From NCBI GenBank assembly GCA_963925035.1, contig CAWUSK010000039.1, forward strand, positions 1-64,000: a stretch of DNA of 64,000 nt, given 5' to 3'. Positions 54,074-62,940 of this stretch are shown here, piece after piece. How positions within the stretch are numbered: position 1 is the stretch's first letter; every line of letters begins with the position of its first letter. Origin of the DNA: UBA4466 sp963925035. GTDB taxonomy: Bacteria > Bacteroidota > Bacteroidia > Flavobacteriales_D > Crocinitomicaceae. The translations under genes and the position numbers were made by a program. The notes beneath the pieces were generated by a model. It saw only the letters and a list, made by a program, of their open reading frames with translations, made no database searches and was not told where the DNA came from.

Positions 54074-54445
54074 ATGGATTTAAAGAAAATTGCTAGCGTT
54101 GCCTTCGGAATTGCTTTTTTAATGGCAATAGTACTGTTTACAGGAAACGGCAGAAGTTACATTTCTATTCCCGTTGCAAAAATGATATTTATTATCGCTG
54201 GGGCGATTGGACTCTTTCTAAATCTATTAAGCTTCCGTACTGGAAAAAACGGCAGTGTTTTCAGTTTTTTTTACTGGGCGGGAAGTTTAATCGTTTTTCT
54301 TGGATTAATTTTCTTACTCATGCATTGGCCTTACGGTTACTACATTGTAATTGCCGGAATGGCTGTTTTAGGGATTTCTTTTATTGTTCCAGAGAAAATT
54401 ATTGAACAGGGAAAAAATGATTCTGATTTATTGGATGACTTGTAG
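54074..54445 (+). CDS. Small four-span membrane protein, faintly GldL-like
   Basis: 123 residues with four hydrophobic stretches (about 8-24, 33-52, 63-82, 86-103). The block LLMHWPYGYYIVIAGM resembles the first-helix motif of GldL (KxxHWP...), but the protein is shorter, has extra spans and lacks the long GldL periplasmic part. I therefore do not call it GldL. It is probably co-transcribed with the GGGP synthase gene (31-base gap). Function unknown. Confidence 0.65.
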   Translation: MDLKKIASVAFGIAFLMAIVLFTGNGRSYISIPVAKMIFIIAGAIGLFLNLLSFRTGKNGSVFSFFYWAGSLIVFLGLIFLLMHWPYGYYIVIAGMAVLGISFIVPEKIIEQGKNDSDLLDDL

Positions 54446-54735
54446 GTTAATTATTAATCCAAAGGTTTGAAGCTAATAGAGATAATGGTACTTTTCAGAG
54501 ATTATTTCTACATTCTTTCTTTACATTGCCCAAAGAAGAGAAAGCAATGCTTTCGAAGACCAAGCGATAGCGCCGGGAACAAAGAAAATCAAGCTTTTAT
54601 CGAAAGCAGTGCTTTCTCTTTTCCACTTTTAGCATCTTTCAGTTCGCTTCACTGTTTTACTTATGCTAGGCGCTTTTAATTACTTCTTTACCAATACTTA
54701 AACAAAAATCAAAATTTTATTAGACAATTTGTAGA
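54446..54735. other. Convergent intergenic region with a long inverted repeat
   Basis: This 290-base stretch lies between two converging genes. A 70-codon ORF at 54467-54679 has no signal, no homology I recognise and overlaps the repeat, so I do not call it a gene. The region holds the 21-base inverted repeat described separately and a second, shorter complementary pair (AGCGCC near 54569, GGCGCT near 54669). Confidence 0.6.
54536..54620. repeat. 21-base inverted repeat with 43-base spacer
   Basis: AAGAGAAAGCAATGCTTTCGA (shown as two parts: AAGAGAAAGCA at 54536-54546 and ATGCTTTCGA at 54547-54556) is the reverse complement, with one mismatch, of the sequence at 54600-54620. Each arm is itself nearly palindromic (GAAAGCA/TGCTTTC), so two small hairpins or one long stem can form. 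Neither side has a strong T-run, so a simple terminator is not the best explanation. It may be a palindromic mobile or structural repeat. Confidence 0.75.
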
Positions 54736-55572
54736 TTAATCAAACTTTGCTTTGAGCGACATGTCCATACTTTTAAAACTATGTGTCAACGCTCCAACAG
54801 AAATGTAGTCAACTCCTGTTTCTGCAAAACTTCTAATCGTGTCACTTGTTATGCCTCCTGAAGCTTCAGTTTCTATCTCTTTCGGAATTGTGTCAATAAC
54901 AGCCTTAATTCGCTCTGGAGTGAAATTATCCAACATGATGCGATCAACTTTCCCAATTTCTAATACTTCTTTCAATTCAGCTTCGTTGCGCACTTCGACT
55001 TCAATTTTTAAATCTCGTCCAGTCGAAACTAAATACTGATTCGCTTTTTCAATTGCGGGTTTTATTCCTCCTGCATAATCAATATGATTGTCCTTTAGCA
55101 TAATCATATCATATAGCGCAAAACGATGATTGTGTCCTCCGCCTATTCTAACCGCCCATTTTTCCATGTATCGAATTCCAGGTGTCGTTTTTCTGGTGTC
55201 CAATAATTTTACATTTGTTCCATCTACAATTTCAATCATTTTAGATGTTTCCGAAGCAATTCCGCTCATTCGTTGCATGAAATTCAAGACCAATCTTTCT
55301 GTGGCAAGAATAGAGCGTGAACTTCCTTTTACTTCGAATGCAATGTCTCCAAACTTGACCTTACTTCCATCCTTGATAAATATATCGACAATTAAATTTT
55401 TATCGTACAATTTAAATATCCGTTCAGCCAATTCAACTCCAGCAATTATGCCTTCTCCTTTCACTATCAATTTGGCAACTCCAACTCCATTTTCTGGAAC
55501 ACACGACAATGAAGAATGATCTCCATCTCCAATATCTTCTATAAGTGCGTTTTTTATAATTTCATCAATCAT
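54736..55572 (-). CDS. nadC: Nicotinate-nucleotide pyrophosphorylase (quinolinate phosphoribosyltransferase)
   Basis: 278 residues, normal length. Conserved substrate-binding motifs: DTRKTTPG (125-132), the Arg/His cluster GGGHNHR (144-150), MLKDNH (158-163), and later DRIMLDNFTPE and EASGGI. NadC turns quinolinate plus PRPP into nicotinate mononucleotide in de novo NAD synthesis. The DUF4783 gene lies 92 bases upstream on the same strand; nadA/nadB are not present. The nadC/DUF4783/rlmH neighbourhood is typical of Flavobacteriales. Confidence 0.96.
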   Translation of the reverse strand: MIDEIIKNALIEDIGDGDHSSLSCVPENGVGVAKLIVKGEGIIAGVELAERIFKLYDKNLIVDIFIKDGSKVKFGDIAFEVKGSSRSILATERLVLNFMQRMSGIASETSKMIEIVDGTNVKLLDTRKTTPGIRYMEKWAVRIGGGHNHRFALYDMIMLKDNHIDYAGGIKPAIEKANQYLVSTGRDLKIEVEVRNEAELKEVLEIGKVDRIMLDNFTPERIKAVIDTIPKEIETEASGGITSDTIRSFAETGVDYISVGALTHSFKSMDMSLKAKFD

Positions 55573-55664
55573 AGTGCAAATTTAAGATTATAGGAAAGTA
55601 AGCGCCAAAAATGACGTGAGAATTTAGAAAGATTTACGTGATTTAGAAAACCAACAAATGAAGG

Positions 55665-56048
55665 TTAATCTTCTTCGATACGAAGACTTTCAATTTTGTA
55701 TTGATCGCCTTCTGTTTTAAAATGAATAGTGATTCTGAATTTCTCTCCTCTACTGATATAATTTCCGATGGCAAAAGTTCCATCCGCAGTTTCTTTTCCT
55801 TTGAAATAAAAATTAAAATCATTCCCTGGTTTTCTTGTGAAGAAATCTTTTAAAACCAATGCTGCTTGAGATTGACTGTACACACCTTCTTTACCTAAAA
55901 CATTAATCAAAATTTTAGACTTACCTAAAGCAACAATGGCATTTGGATTGTTTGACTCAAATGCACTATCAATCGATGCGTAAGGAACATCTCCGAAAAT
56001 TCCCAAAGAAAAAAGTAAAGAAGCTAATGCGGCGTATATAAAACTCAT
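55665..56048 (-). CDS. DUF4783 family protein
   Basis: 127 residues. A signal-like N-terminus (MSFIYAALASLLFSLGIFG) precedes an NTF2-like alpha+beta domain with ALVLKDFFTRKPGNDFNFYF and KFRITIHFKTEGDQYKIESL, the pattern of DUF4783. Exported, function unknown; the family is found next to nadC and rlmH in many Bacteroidota. A TAATTTTG box at 56079-56086 (minus) could be its promoter. Confidence 0.85.
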   Translation of the reverse strand: MSFIYAALASLLFSLGIFGDVPYASIDSAFESNNPNAIVALGKSKILINVLGKEGVYSQSQAALVLKDFFTRKPGNDFNFYFKGKETADGTFAIGNYISRGEKFRITIHFKTEGDQYKIESLRIEED

Positions 56049-56078
56049 AATGTATATCTCAATTTCGAACGAAAGTTA

Positions 56079-56086
56079 CAAAATTA
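56079..56086 (-). promoter_or_regulatory. Possible -7 box of the DUF4783 gene
   Basis: Minus-strand TAATTTTG, 30 bases before the ATG at 56048, matches TAnnTTTG. No TTG at a good -33 distance. Confidence 0.35.
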
Positions 56087-56170
56087 GTGCCGAAATACAA
56101 TAAAAGTTAAATGTTCAGTTGTAATTTACAGCTAGGTGGATCTAAACACACCAAATAGCTTGTTGTTTTT

Positions 56171-56338
56171 TTACCACGAAGACACGAAGGCTCAAAGATT
56201 AAGAACGCAAAGACATCCATTTCATGAATGTTACCTACTTCGTGTGCTTACCTTTTTCTACTCTAATTGTCCTTAATTTATCCTTAGCGGTAAAATTTAT
56301 ACGTATTTGTAACACGAAGGCACAACGACTAGAAATAG
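56171..56338. repeat. Degenerate ACGAAG/CAAAG repeat array in the DUF4783/rlmH spacer
   Basis: The 320-base divergent spacer contains no gene but has short repeated units: ACCACGAAGACACGAAGGCT (56173-56192), CTCAAAGA, GAACGCAAAGACA (56203-56215), a reverse-oriented CTTCGTGTGCTTA (about 56239-56251), TCCTTAGCGGTAAAA (56281-56295, reverse type) and CACGAAGGCACAACG (56313-56327). Units of the ACCACGAAGACACGAAGGCACA kind are scattered in many bacterial genomes. Copies face both ways, as if two elements had inserted or recombined and decayed. Confidence 0.65.
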
Positions 56339-56368
56339 AAAAACAATATTTTGATTAATTTCGCTCCT

Positions 56369-56842
56369 ATGAAAGTGAAATTGATTTGTGTAGGAAAAAC
56401 AATGAGCAACTATTTGATTGAAGGAGAAAAAGAATATTTACAACGCTTAAATCACTACAATAGTGTCGAAAAAATTGAAATTCCAGAAATTAAAAACGCT
56501 AAAAATCTCAGTAAGGATCAAATTAAAAAAACAGAGGGTGATTTAATCCAGAAACACATCCAACCGGCTGATATAATAATACTCTTAGATGAAAATGGCA
56601 CAAGCTTTTCATCCGTGAAATTCGCCCATTACATGCAGAAAAAATTCAATAGCGGGGGGAAAAACTTAATCTTCATTGTTGGAGGCGCTTACGGATTTTC
56701 GGATGAAATATATGCACTCGCACACGACAAAATCAGTCTTTCAAAAATGACGTTTTCACATCAAATGGTGCGAATCTTCTTCTTAGAACAAATTTACCGT
56801 GCATTCACCATTTTGAAAGGAGAGCCTTACCATCATGAATAA
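56369..56842 (+). CDS. rlmH: 23S rRNA (pseudouridine-1915-N3)-methyltransferase RlmH
   Basis: 157 residues from the ATG at 56369 (MKVKLICVGKT), the standard RlmH start; an in-frame upstream codon at 56351 adds six residues without support. SPOUT-class motifs are clear: ILLDENGTSFSSVKFA, FIVGGAYGFSDEI and the C-terminal knot FSHQMVRIFFLEQIYRAF with the final PYHH. It methylates pseudouridine 1915 of helix 69 in 70S ribosomes using SAM. Near DUF4783 and nadC, the usual neighbourhood. Confidence 0.97.
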   Translation: MKVKLICVGKTMSNYLIEGEKEYLQRLNHYNSVEKIEIPEIKNAKNLSKDQIKKTEGDLIQKHIQPADIIILLDENGTSFSSVKFAHYMQKKFNSGGKNLIFIVGGAYGFSDEIYALAHDKISLSKMTFSHQMVRIFFLEQIYRAFTILKGEPYHHE

Positions 56843-56902
56843 TAATTGGCTTGAAAGAAGAACTATTGATTATATTTAACACGAAAACTGCCAAGTTACT
56901 GC

Positions 56903-58243
56903 ATGAAATCTGTATCCAAAAGTGCTATTCTTACAATTCTTACACAAATTCCAGCACAGTTATTTGGAGTTATAGCAGGTATTTTCATAACGAGGATTCT
57001 CGGACCAGAAGGAAGAGGTGTTTATGCCTTGTTTTTTGCCGACATTTCATTACTATCAACAATTCTAGGCTTCAGTGTTGGCACTGCAATTACCTTCTAT
57101 GTAGCCAATAAAAAAATTGCACGAGAAAAAACCATAGGTATCAGCTTACTATTTTCATTCGTAACCATTGTTCTTAGCTTCTTAATGCTTGCCATTTGGC
57201 TCAACCTTCCAATTTCAAGTCTTTTTATTCCAAGTAAAAATCTAACTGGCTCTTTCATTCTTATTTTTTGCTGTTTCGTTGTAATTAATCACATTGACAT
57301 TCTTTATGCTGCCTTTTTTCAAGGGGAAAAACGTTTTGGGATCGTTAATCGCGTTCTACTGGTCAATAGTTTCTTGAATTTTGGGTTGTACGGTGGGTTG
57401 TTTATCATCTTCTACTTTGATGTTTATGCAATTGGGATTAACGAAGTGCTGCTCACAGCACTCATTGTTATGTTTTTAAATTTCATGCATTGGAATTATC
57501 ATTATAAAAAACATTACAACTATACAATTTCATTCAAATTGAACTGGAAAAATGATATTCAACCCTTCATTCGCTTTATGGGACTTGATCACTTAGCAAA
57601 TATCGTTACGTTTTTCAATAACCGATTGGTATTGTGGATCATCGCATTTTACATGAGTAATGAAGCCATTGGTCTATTTGCCCTAGCATTTGGAATTACA
57701 CAATTGCTCTCGATGCTTTCAAACCCACTATCTCAAGTGCTTTTCCCCGTAATTTGGGCGGACGATGCTAAAAAGCATTTAAAAACTTACATTTTGTTTT
57801 GTCGTGCTCATTTTTCCATTTTGCTAGTTATCTCGTTCGTTGGAATTGTTGTTACGCCTTTTGTCCTCCCTATCGTTTATGGTGTCGATTTTTCTTCCTC
57901 TATTTTACCCTTGCAAATCATGTTTTTACCAGCCATATTTTCGTGCCAAACAAAAATTTTCACAGGAATTCTTTTTGCTGAAAACAAAGTGAAAATTTAC
58001 CTTTTCTCCGCATTAGCAGGATTAGTCGTCACTTTGGTTCTCAATTTTACACTTATCCCTTCATACGGAATTGAAGGTGCGGCAATTGCTTCTTCCCTGT
58101 CATTTATCACCACTTTTATTGTGGTCTATTTGGCCATGGCGTTAAACGTAAAACTACCTTCCAATAACCTGTTTTTTCTAACCAAAAGCGATTGGGGGAA
58201 AATTAAAAACACCCTTAAATACAAGGGCATTTCGAAGAACTAA
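56903..58243 (+). CDS. MOP-family polysaccharide flippase (Wzx-like), first copy
   Basis: 446 residues with about 12-14 membrane spans. The N-terminal LTQIPAQLFGVIAGIFITRI and LGPEGRGVYALFF match the polysaccharide-synthesis/MVF-type flippase family (GPEGRGxYA). Such proteins move undecaprenyl-linked sugar units across the inner membrane for O-antigen, capsule or exopolysaccharide. It starts 60 bases after rlmH and heads the polysaccharide locus. Another flippase of a different subfamily lies at 59680, so the two may handle different lipids or steps. Confidence 0.88.
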   Translation: MKSVSKSAILTILTQIPAQLFGVIAGIFITRILGPEGRGVYALFFADISLLSTILGFSVGTAITFYVANKKIAREKTIGISLLFSFVTIVLSFLMLAIWLNLPISSLFIPSKNLTGSFILIFCCFVVINHIDILYAAFFQGEKRFGIVNRVLLVNSFLNFGLYGGLFIIFYFDVYAIGINEVLLTALIVMFLNFMHWNYHYKKHYNYTISFKLNWKNDIQPFIRFMGLDHLANIVTFFNNRLVLWIIAFYMSNEAIGLFALAFGITQLLSMLSNPLSQVLFPVIWADDAKKHLKTYILFCRAHFSILLVISFVGIVVTPFVLPIVYGVDFSSSILPLQIMFLPAIFSCQTKIFTGILFAENKVKIYLFSALAGLVVTLVLNFTLIPSYGIEGAAIASSLSFITTFIVVYLAMALNVKLPSNNLFFLTKSDWGKIKNTLKYKGISKN

Positions 58244-58284
58244 ATGATTATTAATTGCTACATTCGTAAAAACTAAAGGAAGAC

Positions 58285-59631
58285 TTGGAAGCCACATACT
58301 TTTCATTACTTGATATAATTCCAGTTTTTTTCTGGGCAATCATAATCCTAGTTGTGGCCTTAGTAGTTCGAAGTTCAAAAAGACATTTACCAGAATACAA
58401 ATATTACTTGCCTAACCTGTTGGCGAAAATGTTTTTTGGGGTCGTGTTTGGCTTAGTATACTTTTTCTTATACGGAGGAGGAGATACAACAGCTTATTTC
58501 GATGGAGCAGTTTGTATGAACAATCTATTTTTTAAGTCTCCGGAATTGTACTTTGAACAACTTTTCAATCCACCGAGCCATTTTCAATACACCACTTTCT
58601 ACGATTCCACTACTGGTTATCCACCGGGTTGGATTTTTAGAGAACCTGAAGGGTTTTTCGTTTCAAAAATCATTTCTATCCTGTCTTTTTTCACCTTGAA
58701 GAGTTATTTTGCAATGACCTTGATCGTGGCAACTTTTACGGCGTATGCCTCTTGGAAATTATACCAATTGGTGCGTTCTTACAATTTCTGCAACGAAAAA
58801 CTATTAGCCTTTGGCATATTGTTTTTACCGTCCGTGAATTTCTGGTGCTCGGGAATTTCAAAGGACAGCATTGTTTTCATTGCAACCATCTTTCTAATTT
58901 ACAATGCCTTTATAATCATCTCAAAAGAACACAAAAGTAGCATAATCAATTTTATCATGCTCGCGCTCATGGCGTTCATTGTTTTTCATATCCGACCTTT
59001 TATTTTAGCAGCCATTTTAATCCCCTTGTTTTTTAGTGTAAGCGCCAGATTGGTGCGCGTATTAGGTGGAGGAAACATGGCTGTCATTGCTTTTAGAACA
59101 ATTATTCTTGTTTCTGGGGGAGTTTTCTTAGGAGGCACATTTGTATTGCAGTCAGAGCAAGATTTTATCTCTTCAAACAGTGTTTTTCAACAAGCTTCTT
59201 TAATTCAACAAGATTTTCAAAACAACGATACCTATGGTGATAAAAAATACGACCTGGGCAAAGTTGAGTTTACGAGTGTCGGCCTTTTAAAAGTAATGCC
59301 GCTGGCCATTTTCACGGGTATTTACAGACCTTTCATCTGGGAAGCTTTGAGTCCTACGTTAATTCTAAACGGAATTGAAAGCGTTATTTTTCTCTACTTT
59401 ACATTTTTGTTTTTCCGGAAAAATGCACTTAAAAAATGGGCTTTAATTCGAAGCCATGAATTCCTGATATTTTGTCTTTTATTCATTCTCATCATTGGGT
59501 TTATGACTGGAATGACTTCTGTTTTATACGGTGTGCTAGTTCGCCTTCGAGCACCGCTTCTGCCATTTTTATTTATCCTCCTTACCGTTAAATGGGGAGA
59601 AAAAATAATTCAGCTAAATACTAAAAACTAG
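58285..59631 (+). CDS. Polytopic membrane protein of the polysaccharide locus
   Basis: 448 residues from a TTG at 58285 with an AAGGA sequence upstream; the next in-frame ATG is almost 50 codons in. About 10-11 spans with a large polar loop at about 75-125 (GGGDTTAYFDGAVCMNNLFF ... TTGYPPGWIFREPEG) and another near 290-325. The GGGDTxAYxDGA pattern after the second span recalls membrane glycosyltransferase or polymerase proteins with an acidic first loop, but I do not recognise a named family. Placed between two flippases, it could be a Wzy-like polymerase or a lipid-linked transferase; that is inference from position and topology. Confidence 0.7.
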   Translation: MEATYFSLLDIIPVFFWAIIILVVALVVRSSKRHLPEYKYYLPNLLAKMFFGVVFGLVYFFLYGGGDTTAYFDGAVCMNNLFFKSPELYFEQLFNPPSHFQYTTFYDSTTGYPPGWIFREPEGFFVSKIISILSFFTLKSYFAMTLIVATFTAYASWKLYQLVRSYNFCNEKLLAFGILFLPSVNFWCSGISKDSIVFIATIFLIYNAFIIISKEHKSSIINFIMLALMAFIVFHIRPFILAAILIPLFFSVSARLVRVLGGGNMAVIAFRTIILVSGGVFLGGTFVLQSEQDFISSNSVFQQASLIQQDFQNNDTYGDKKYDLGKVEFTSVGLLKVMPLAIFTGIYRPFIWEALSPTLILNGIESVIFLYFTFLFFRKNALKKWALIRSHEFLIFCLLFILIIGFMTGMTSVLYGVLVRLRAPLLPFLFILLTVKWGEKIIQLNTKN

Positions 59632-59679
59632 TTTATCATTTATGAAAAATAATTTTATAACTAGGTCAATTATCTTGAA

Positions 59680-61125
59680 ATGACAGACCAAATTAGACAA
59701 AACGTAATTTCAGGAGTCAAGTGGAATGGAATTGGTCAATTTAGCCGTCAATTCATAAGCTTCGGGGTAATGATTGTGTTGACACGTTTGTTAAACCCAG
59801 TTGAATTTGGTCAAATTGGAATTTTACTTTTCTTTATAGGTATTTCTGATGTTTTCATTAATTCAGGTTTAAGCACAGCATTAATTCAGCAAAAAAGTAA
59901 ATCAACTATTGATTATTCTACAGTGTTTATTTTTAACTTAACTGTTAGCCTTGCCTTTTATATTATCTTTTTTTTAGGAGCACCACTTATCGCATCATAT
60001 TTTGAACAACCTGAATTAACTGAACTTTGTCGTATTCTTGCTTTCGTTTTTATTATTAACGCATGTGGAACAGTACAATCAACTATTCTTACAATTAATT
60101 TAGATTTTAGAAAACAAAATCTCATCTCCGTTATTGGCGTTGCAGTTTCTGGTCTTTTCGCCTTATCTATGGCCTTCAATGGTTACAAGGTTTATAGTCT
60201 TGTTGGACAACTACTTGCATTTGCGTTAACAACTAACTTGTTACTTTGGCTAACATCGAAATGGAGACCCAAGTTCATTTTTAGTGCAAAATCGTTCAAG
60301 CGATTGTTCAAATTTGGATCAAGTATATTATTATCTTCAATTTTAGATAAAATATTTACAACTGTTGATAATCTGATTGTCGGAAAAATATTTAACACTA
60401 CACAATTGGGTTTTTATACTCGTGCGAAATCCACAAATGATCTACCAATTCAAAACACTACAGGTATATTATCCTCCGTGTTTTTCCCCGTATTTTCAAA
60501 ACTAAATGACAAAGACGAACTTAGAAGACTTCATTTAAAATTTATTAGATTAATTGCATATTTAATCCTTCCACTTATGATTGGATTAGCGATTGTAGCA
60601 GAACCATTAACTCTTGTTTTATTCGGAGAGAAGTGGCTTCCTTCTAGCTCAATGTTACAAATTCTTGCAATTTACGGTCTATTATACCCGATGAGTGTAA
60701 TTCTTGTACAAACGTTATTAGTCCTTGGTGAAAGCCGCATGTTTTTAAAGCTCGATATTTATAAGAAATTCATTTTATTAGCTTTAATGATCATGGGCTC
60801 TTTCCATTCAATTGAATTCTTCCTAATATCCATTTGTATTGGGCATTACATTGGGTTTATATTAAATTTAATTATTGTTTCTAAAACCCTGAAACTTCCA
60901 ATAAGTTCATACTTAACAGTTTTCACGCCTACAATCATCATTACCTTGGCAATGGCACTATTCGTAATCTTTATAAGCAATTTTGACTTTCCGTCGACTG
61001 CAGTCAAGTTAATTACCCAAGTCACCACAGGTATTATTTCTTATATTAGCCTTTCGATAATTTTTAAAATAGATAACTTCATATTTTTTAAGAACTTATT
61101 GCTAAAAAAAATAAACCGTAAATGA
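59680..61125 (+). CDS. MOP-family polysaccharide flippase (WzxC-like), second copy
   Basis: 481 residues, about 14 spans, with the lipopolysaccharide-biosynthesis/WzxC pattern: GVKWNGIGQFSRQFISFGVM at the N-terminus, LTRLLNPVEFGQIGILLFF, and VDNLIVGKIFNTTQLGFYTR in the middle. Distinct from the flippase at 56903. The stop overlaps the aminotransferase start (ATGA), so it is translationally coupled to the sugar-modification genes and probably serves them. Substrate not readable from sequence. Confidence 0.9.
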   Translation: MTDQIRQNVISGVKWNGIGQFSRQFISFGVMIVLTRLLNPVEFGQIGILLFFIGISDVFINSGLSTALIQQKSKSTIDYSTVFIFNLTVSLAFYIIFFLGAPLIASYFEQPELTELCRILAFVFIINACGTVQSTILTINLDFRKQNLISVIGVAVSGLFALSMAFNGYKVYSLVGQLLAFALTTNLLLWLTSKWRPKFIFSAKSFKRLFKFGSSILLSSILDKIFTTVDNLIVGKIFNTTQLGFYTRAKSTNDLPIQNTTGILSSVFFPVFSKLNDKDELRRLHLKFIRLIAYLILPLMIGLAIVAEPLTLVLFGEKWLPSSSMLQILAIYGLLYPMSVILVQTLLVLGESRMFLKLDIYKKFILLALMIMGSFHSIEFFLISICIGHYIGFILNLIIVSKTLKLPISSYLTVFTPTIIITLAMALFVIFISNFDFPSTAVKLITQVTTGIISYISLSIIFKIDNFIFFKNLLLKKINRK

Positions 61126-62225
61126 AAACGACCGTTACACAACCATCTCTCCCTCCTTTGGATGAATTTTATAATTCTCTCAAGCAAATTTGGGAATCAA
61201 AATGGTTGACGAATGGAGGTCCATTTCATGAACAATTAGAAATTGAACTCGCTAAACGATTGGGGGTAAAGTATCTTTCACTTTTTTCAAATGGCACCCT
61301 TGCACTTATTAGCGCAATACAAGCATTAAAATTAACTGGGGAAGTAATCACTACGCCTTTTAGTTTTGTGGCTACCACGCATTCTTTATGGTGGAACGGT
61401 TTAACACCTGTATTTGTAGACATTGATCCAATCACTTTCAATTTAGACCCTAAAAAAATTGAATCTGCAATAACAAGTAAAACTACGGCAATATTACCGG
61501 TTCATGTTTACGGTAAACCTTGTAATACAGAAGAAATCAATCGAATTGCGGACAAACACAATTTAAAAATTATTTACGACGCAGCACACGCTTTTGATGT
61601 TAAAACAGATAATAATTCAATATTAAATTTTGGGGATTTATCAATTTTAAGTTTTCATGCTACAAAAGTCTTTAACACCATCGAGGGAGGAGCAATCATA
61701 AGCCATTCTCCAGAGATGAAAAAAACAATTGATTTTTTGAAGAATTTTGGCTTTGAGGATGAAACAACGGTTGTTGGCCCCGGAATTAATGCTAAAATGA
61801 ACGAGATACAAGCCGCCTATGGCTTGTTGCAATTGAAATGCATAGATGTAGAAATAAGTAGACGAAAAGTTGTACATGACTTTTACATTGAAAACTTAAA
61901 AAACGTAGAAGGAATTACTTTAAAAGAAAAGGCAAATAATGAGTCCGAAAACTATTCATATTTTCCGATTTTGGTAGAGAAATCGTATTCAATTACGCGA
62001 GATGAACTTTACGAAAAATTAAAACGTAATGACATTCTTGCCCGAAGGTATTTTTATCCTTTAATAAGTCAATTTCCTCCTTATAACGATTTGCCTTCTG
62101 CATTGCCAGAAAACTTACCAATTTCGAAGTCTATTTCTGAAAAAGTTTTATGCTTGCCAATTTTTGCTGATTTAAGCGTTGAAACAGTGAAAATCATTTG
62201 TGACATCATAAAAAATACTGATTAA
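61122..62225 (+). CDS. DegT/DnrJ/EryC1/StrS family sugar aminotransferase
   Basis: 367 residues. PLP-binding Lys182 is in SFHATKVFNTIEGGA, the cofactor-ring Asp153 in IIYDAAHAF, and the substrate-proximal WLTNGGP (29-35) and FSNGTLALISA (56-66) are standard. The TKVFNTIEGGAI signature resembles the VioA/QdtB group that makes dTDP-4-amino or 3-amino deoxyhexoses from a keto-sugar with glutamate as donor. No dTDP-glucose synthase or dehydratase is in the window, so the nucleotide sugar comes from elsewhere. Likely the enzyme that puts an amino group on a surface glycan sugar, later acylated by the GNAT at 63871. Confidence 0.93.
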   Translation: MKTTVTQPSLPPLDEFYNSLKQIWESKWLTNGGPFHEQLEIELAKRLGVKYLSLFSNGTLALISAIQALKLTGEVITTPFSFVATTHSLWWNGLTPVFVDIDPITFNLDPKKIESAITSKTTAILPVHVYGKPCNTEEINRIADKHNLKIIYDAAHAFDVKTDNNSILNFGDLSILSFHATKVFNTIEGGAIISHSPEMKKTIDFLKNFGFEDETTVVGPGINAKMNEIQAAYGLLQLKCIDVEISRRKVVHDFYIENLKNVEGITLKEKANNESENYSYFPILVEKSYSITRDELYEKLKRNDILARRYFYPLISQFPPYNDLPSALPENLPISKSISEKVLCLPIFADLSVETVKIICDIIKNTD

Positions 62226-62226
62226 T

Positions 62227-62940
62227 ATGAATGTTGGAATAATGCAACCATATTTCCTGCCGAATATAGCACACTTCAGTTTAATCGAAAAAACGGAACA
62301 CTGGATTATTTTTGATTCCGTACAATTTATTAGACATGGATGGATTGAAAGAAATCGTGTTTTAAAACCTAATGGTGGTTGGCAGTATATTAGTATACCA
62401 TTGGTTAAACATTCAAGAGAAACATTAATAAAAGATGTTCAAATTAGAACAACCGAAAATTGGGAATCAAAAATATTTAGTCAATTAGAACATTATAAAA
62501 AAAAGGCGCCTTTTTACAATGAAACAATCCAATTACTAAAAGAATGCTTTAATATTCAAACCAATTCTATATCAGAACTAAATGCGCATGCATTAAAAAC
62601 GATATGTGCGTACTTAGACATTCAATTTCATTTTGAATTTTATTCAAAAATGGACATGGAAATACCAGAGGCTAAGCATGCAGGTGATTGGGCATTACAA
62701 ATTTGTAAGAAAATAAACGTCAAAAGCTATACAAATCCAATAAGCGGTCAACACCTATTTGACGCAAGTGAATTTAATGAATCAAACATTAAACTGCAGT
62801 TCCTAGAATCTATTGATAGTGAATATCCACAGAAAGGAAATGAATTTGAGTCGGGATTATCGATTATAGACTCTCTTATGTTTAATCCAATAAATGATGT
62901 TCAAAAATTAATAAAAACGTATACGATACATGAGGCTTGA
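62227..62940 (+). CDS. WbqC family protein
   Basis: 237 residues, matching the WbqC-like family from its first residues: NVGIMQPYFLPNIAHFSLIE (2-21), DSVQFIRHGWIERNRVLKPN, and WQYISIPLVKHSRETLIKDV. WbqC proteins occur in O-antigen and surface-glycan clusters next to sugar aminotransferases; no biochemical activity is firmly established to my knowledge. Located one base after the aminotransferase gene and overlapping the following gene by 11 bases, so it is in the same operon and probably helps modify or activate the amino-sugar. Confidence 0.9.
   Translation: MNVGIMQPYFLPNIAHFSLIEKTEHWIIFDSVQFIRHGWIERNRVLKPNGGWQYISIPLVKHSRETLIKDVQIRTTENWESKIFSQLEHYKKKAPFYNETIQLLKECFNIQTNSISELNAHALKTICAYLDIQFHFEFYSKMDMEIPEAKHAGDWALQICKKINVKSYTNPISGQHLFDASEFNESNIKLQFLESIDSEYPQKGNEFESGLSIIDSLMFNPINDVQKLIKTYTIHEA

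Noticed and set aside
54074..54445. Naming the four-span protein GldL
   Set aside because: Only the HWPYGYYI-like block matches; length, number of spans and missing periplasmic domain disagree, and gldK/M/N are not nearby.
54467..54679. 70-codon ORF in the convergent spacer after the four-span protein gene
   Set aside because: No signal, domain or plausible start context, and it runs across the inverted repeat at 54536-54620; repeats like this often create chance ORFs.
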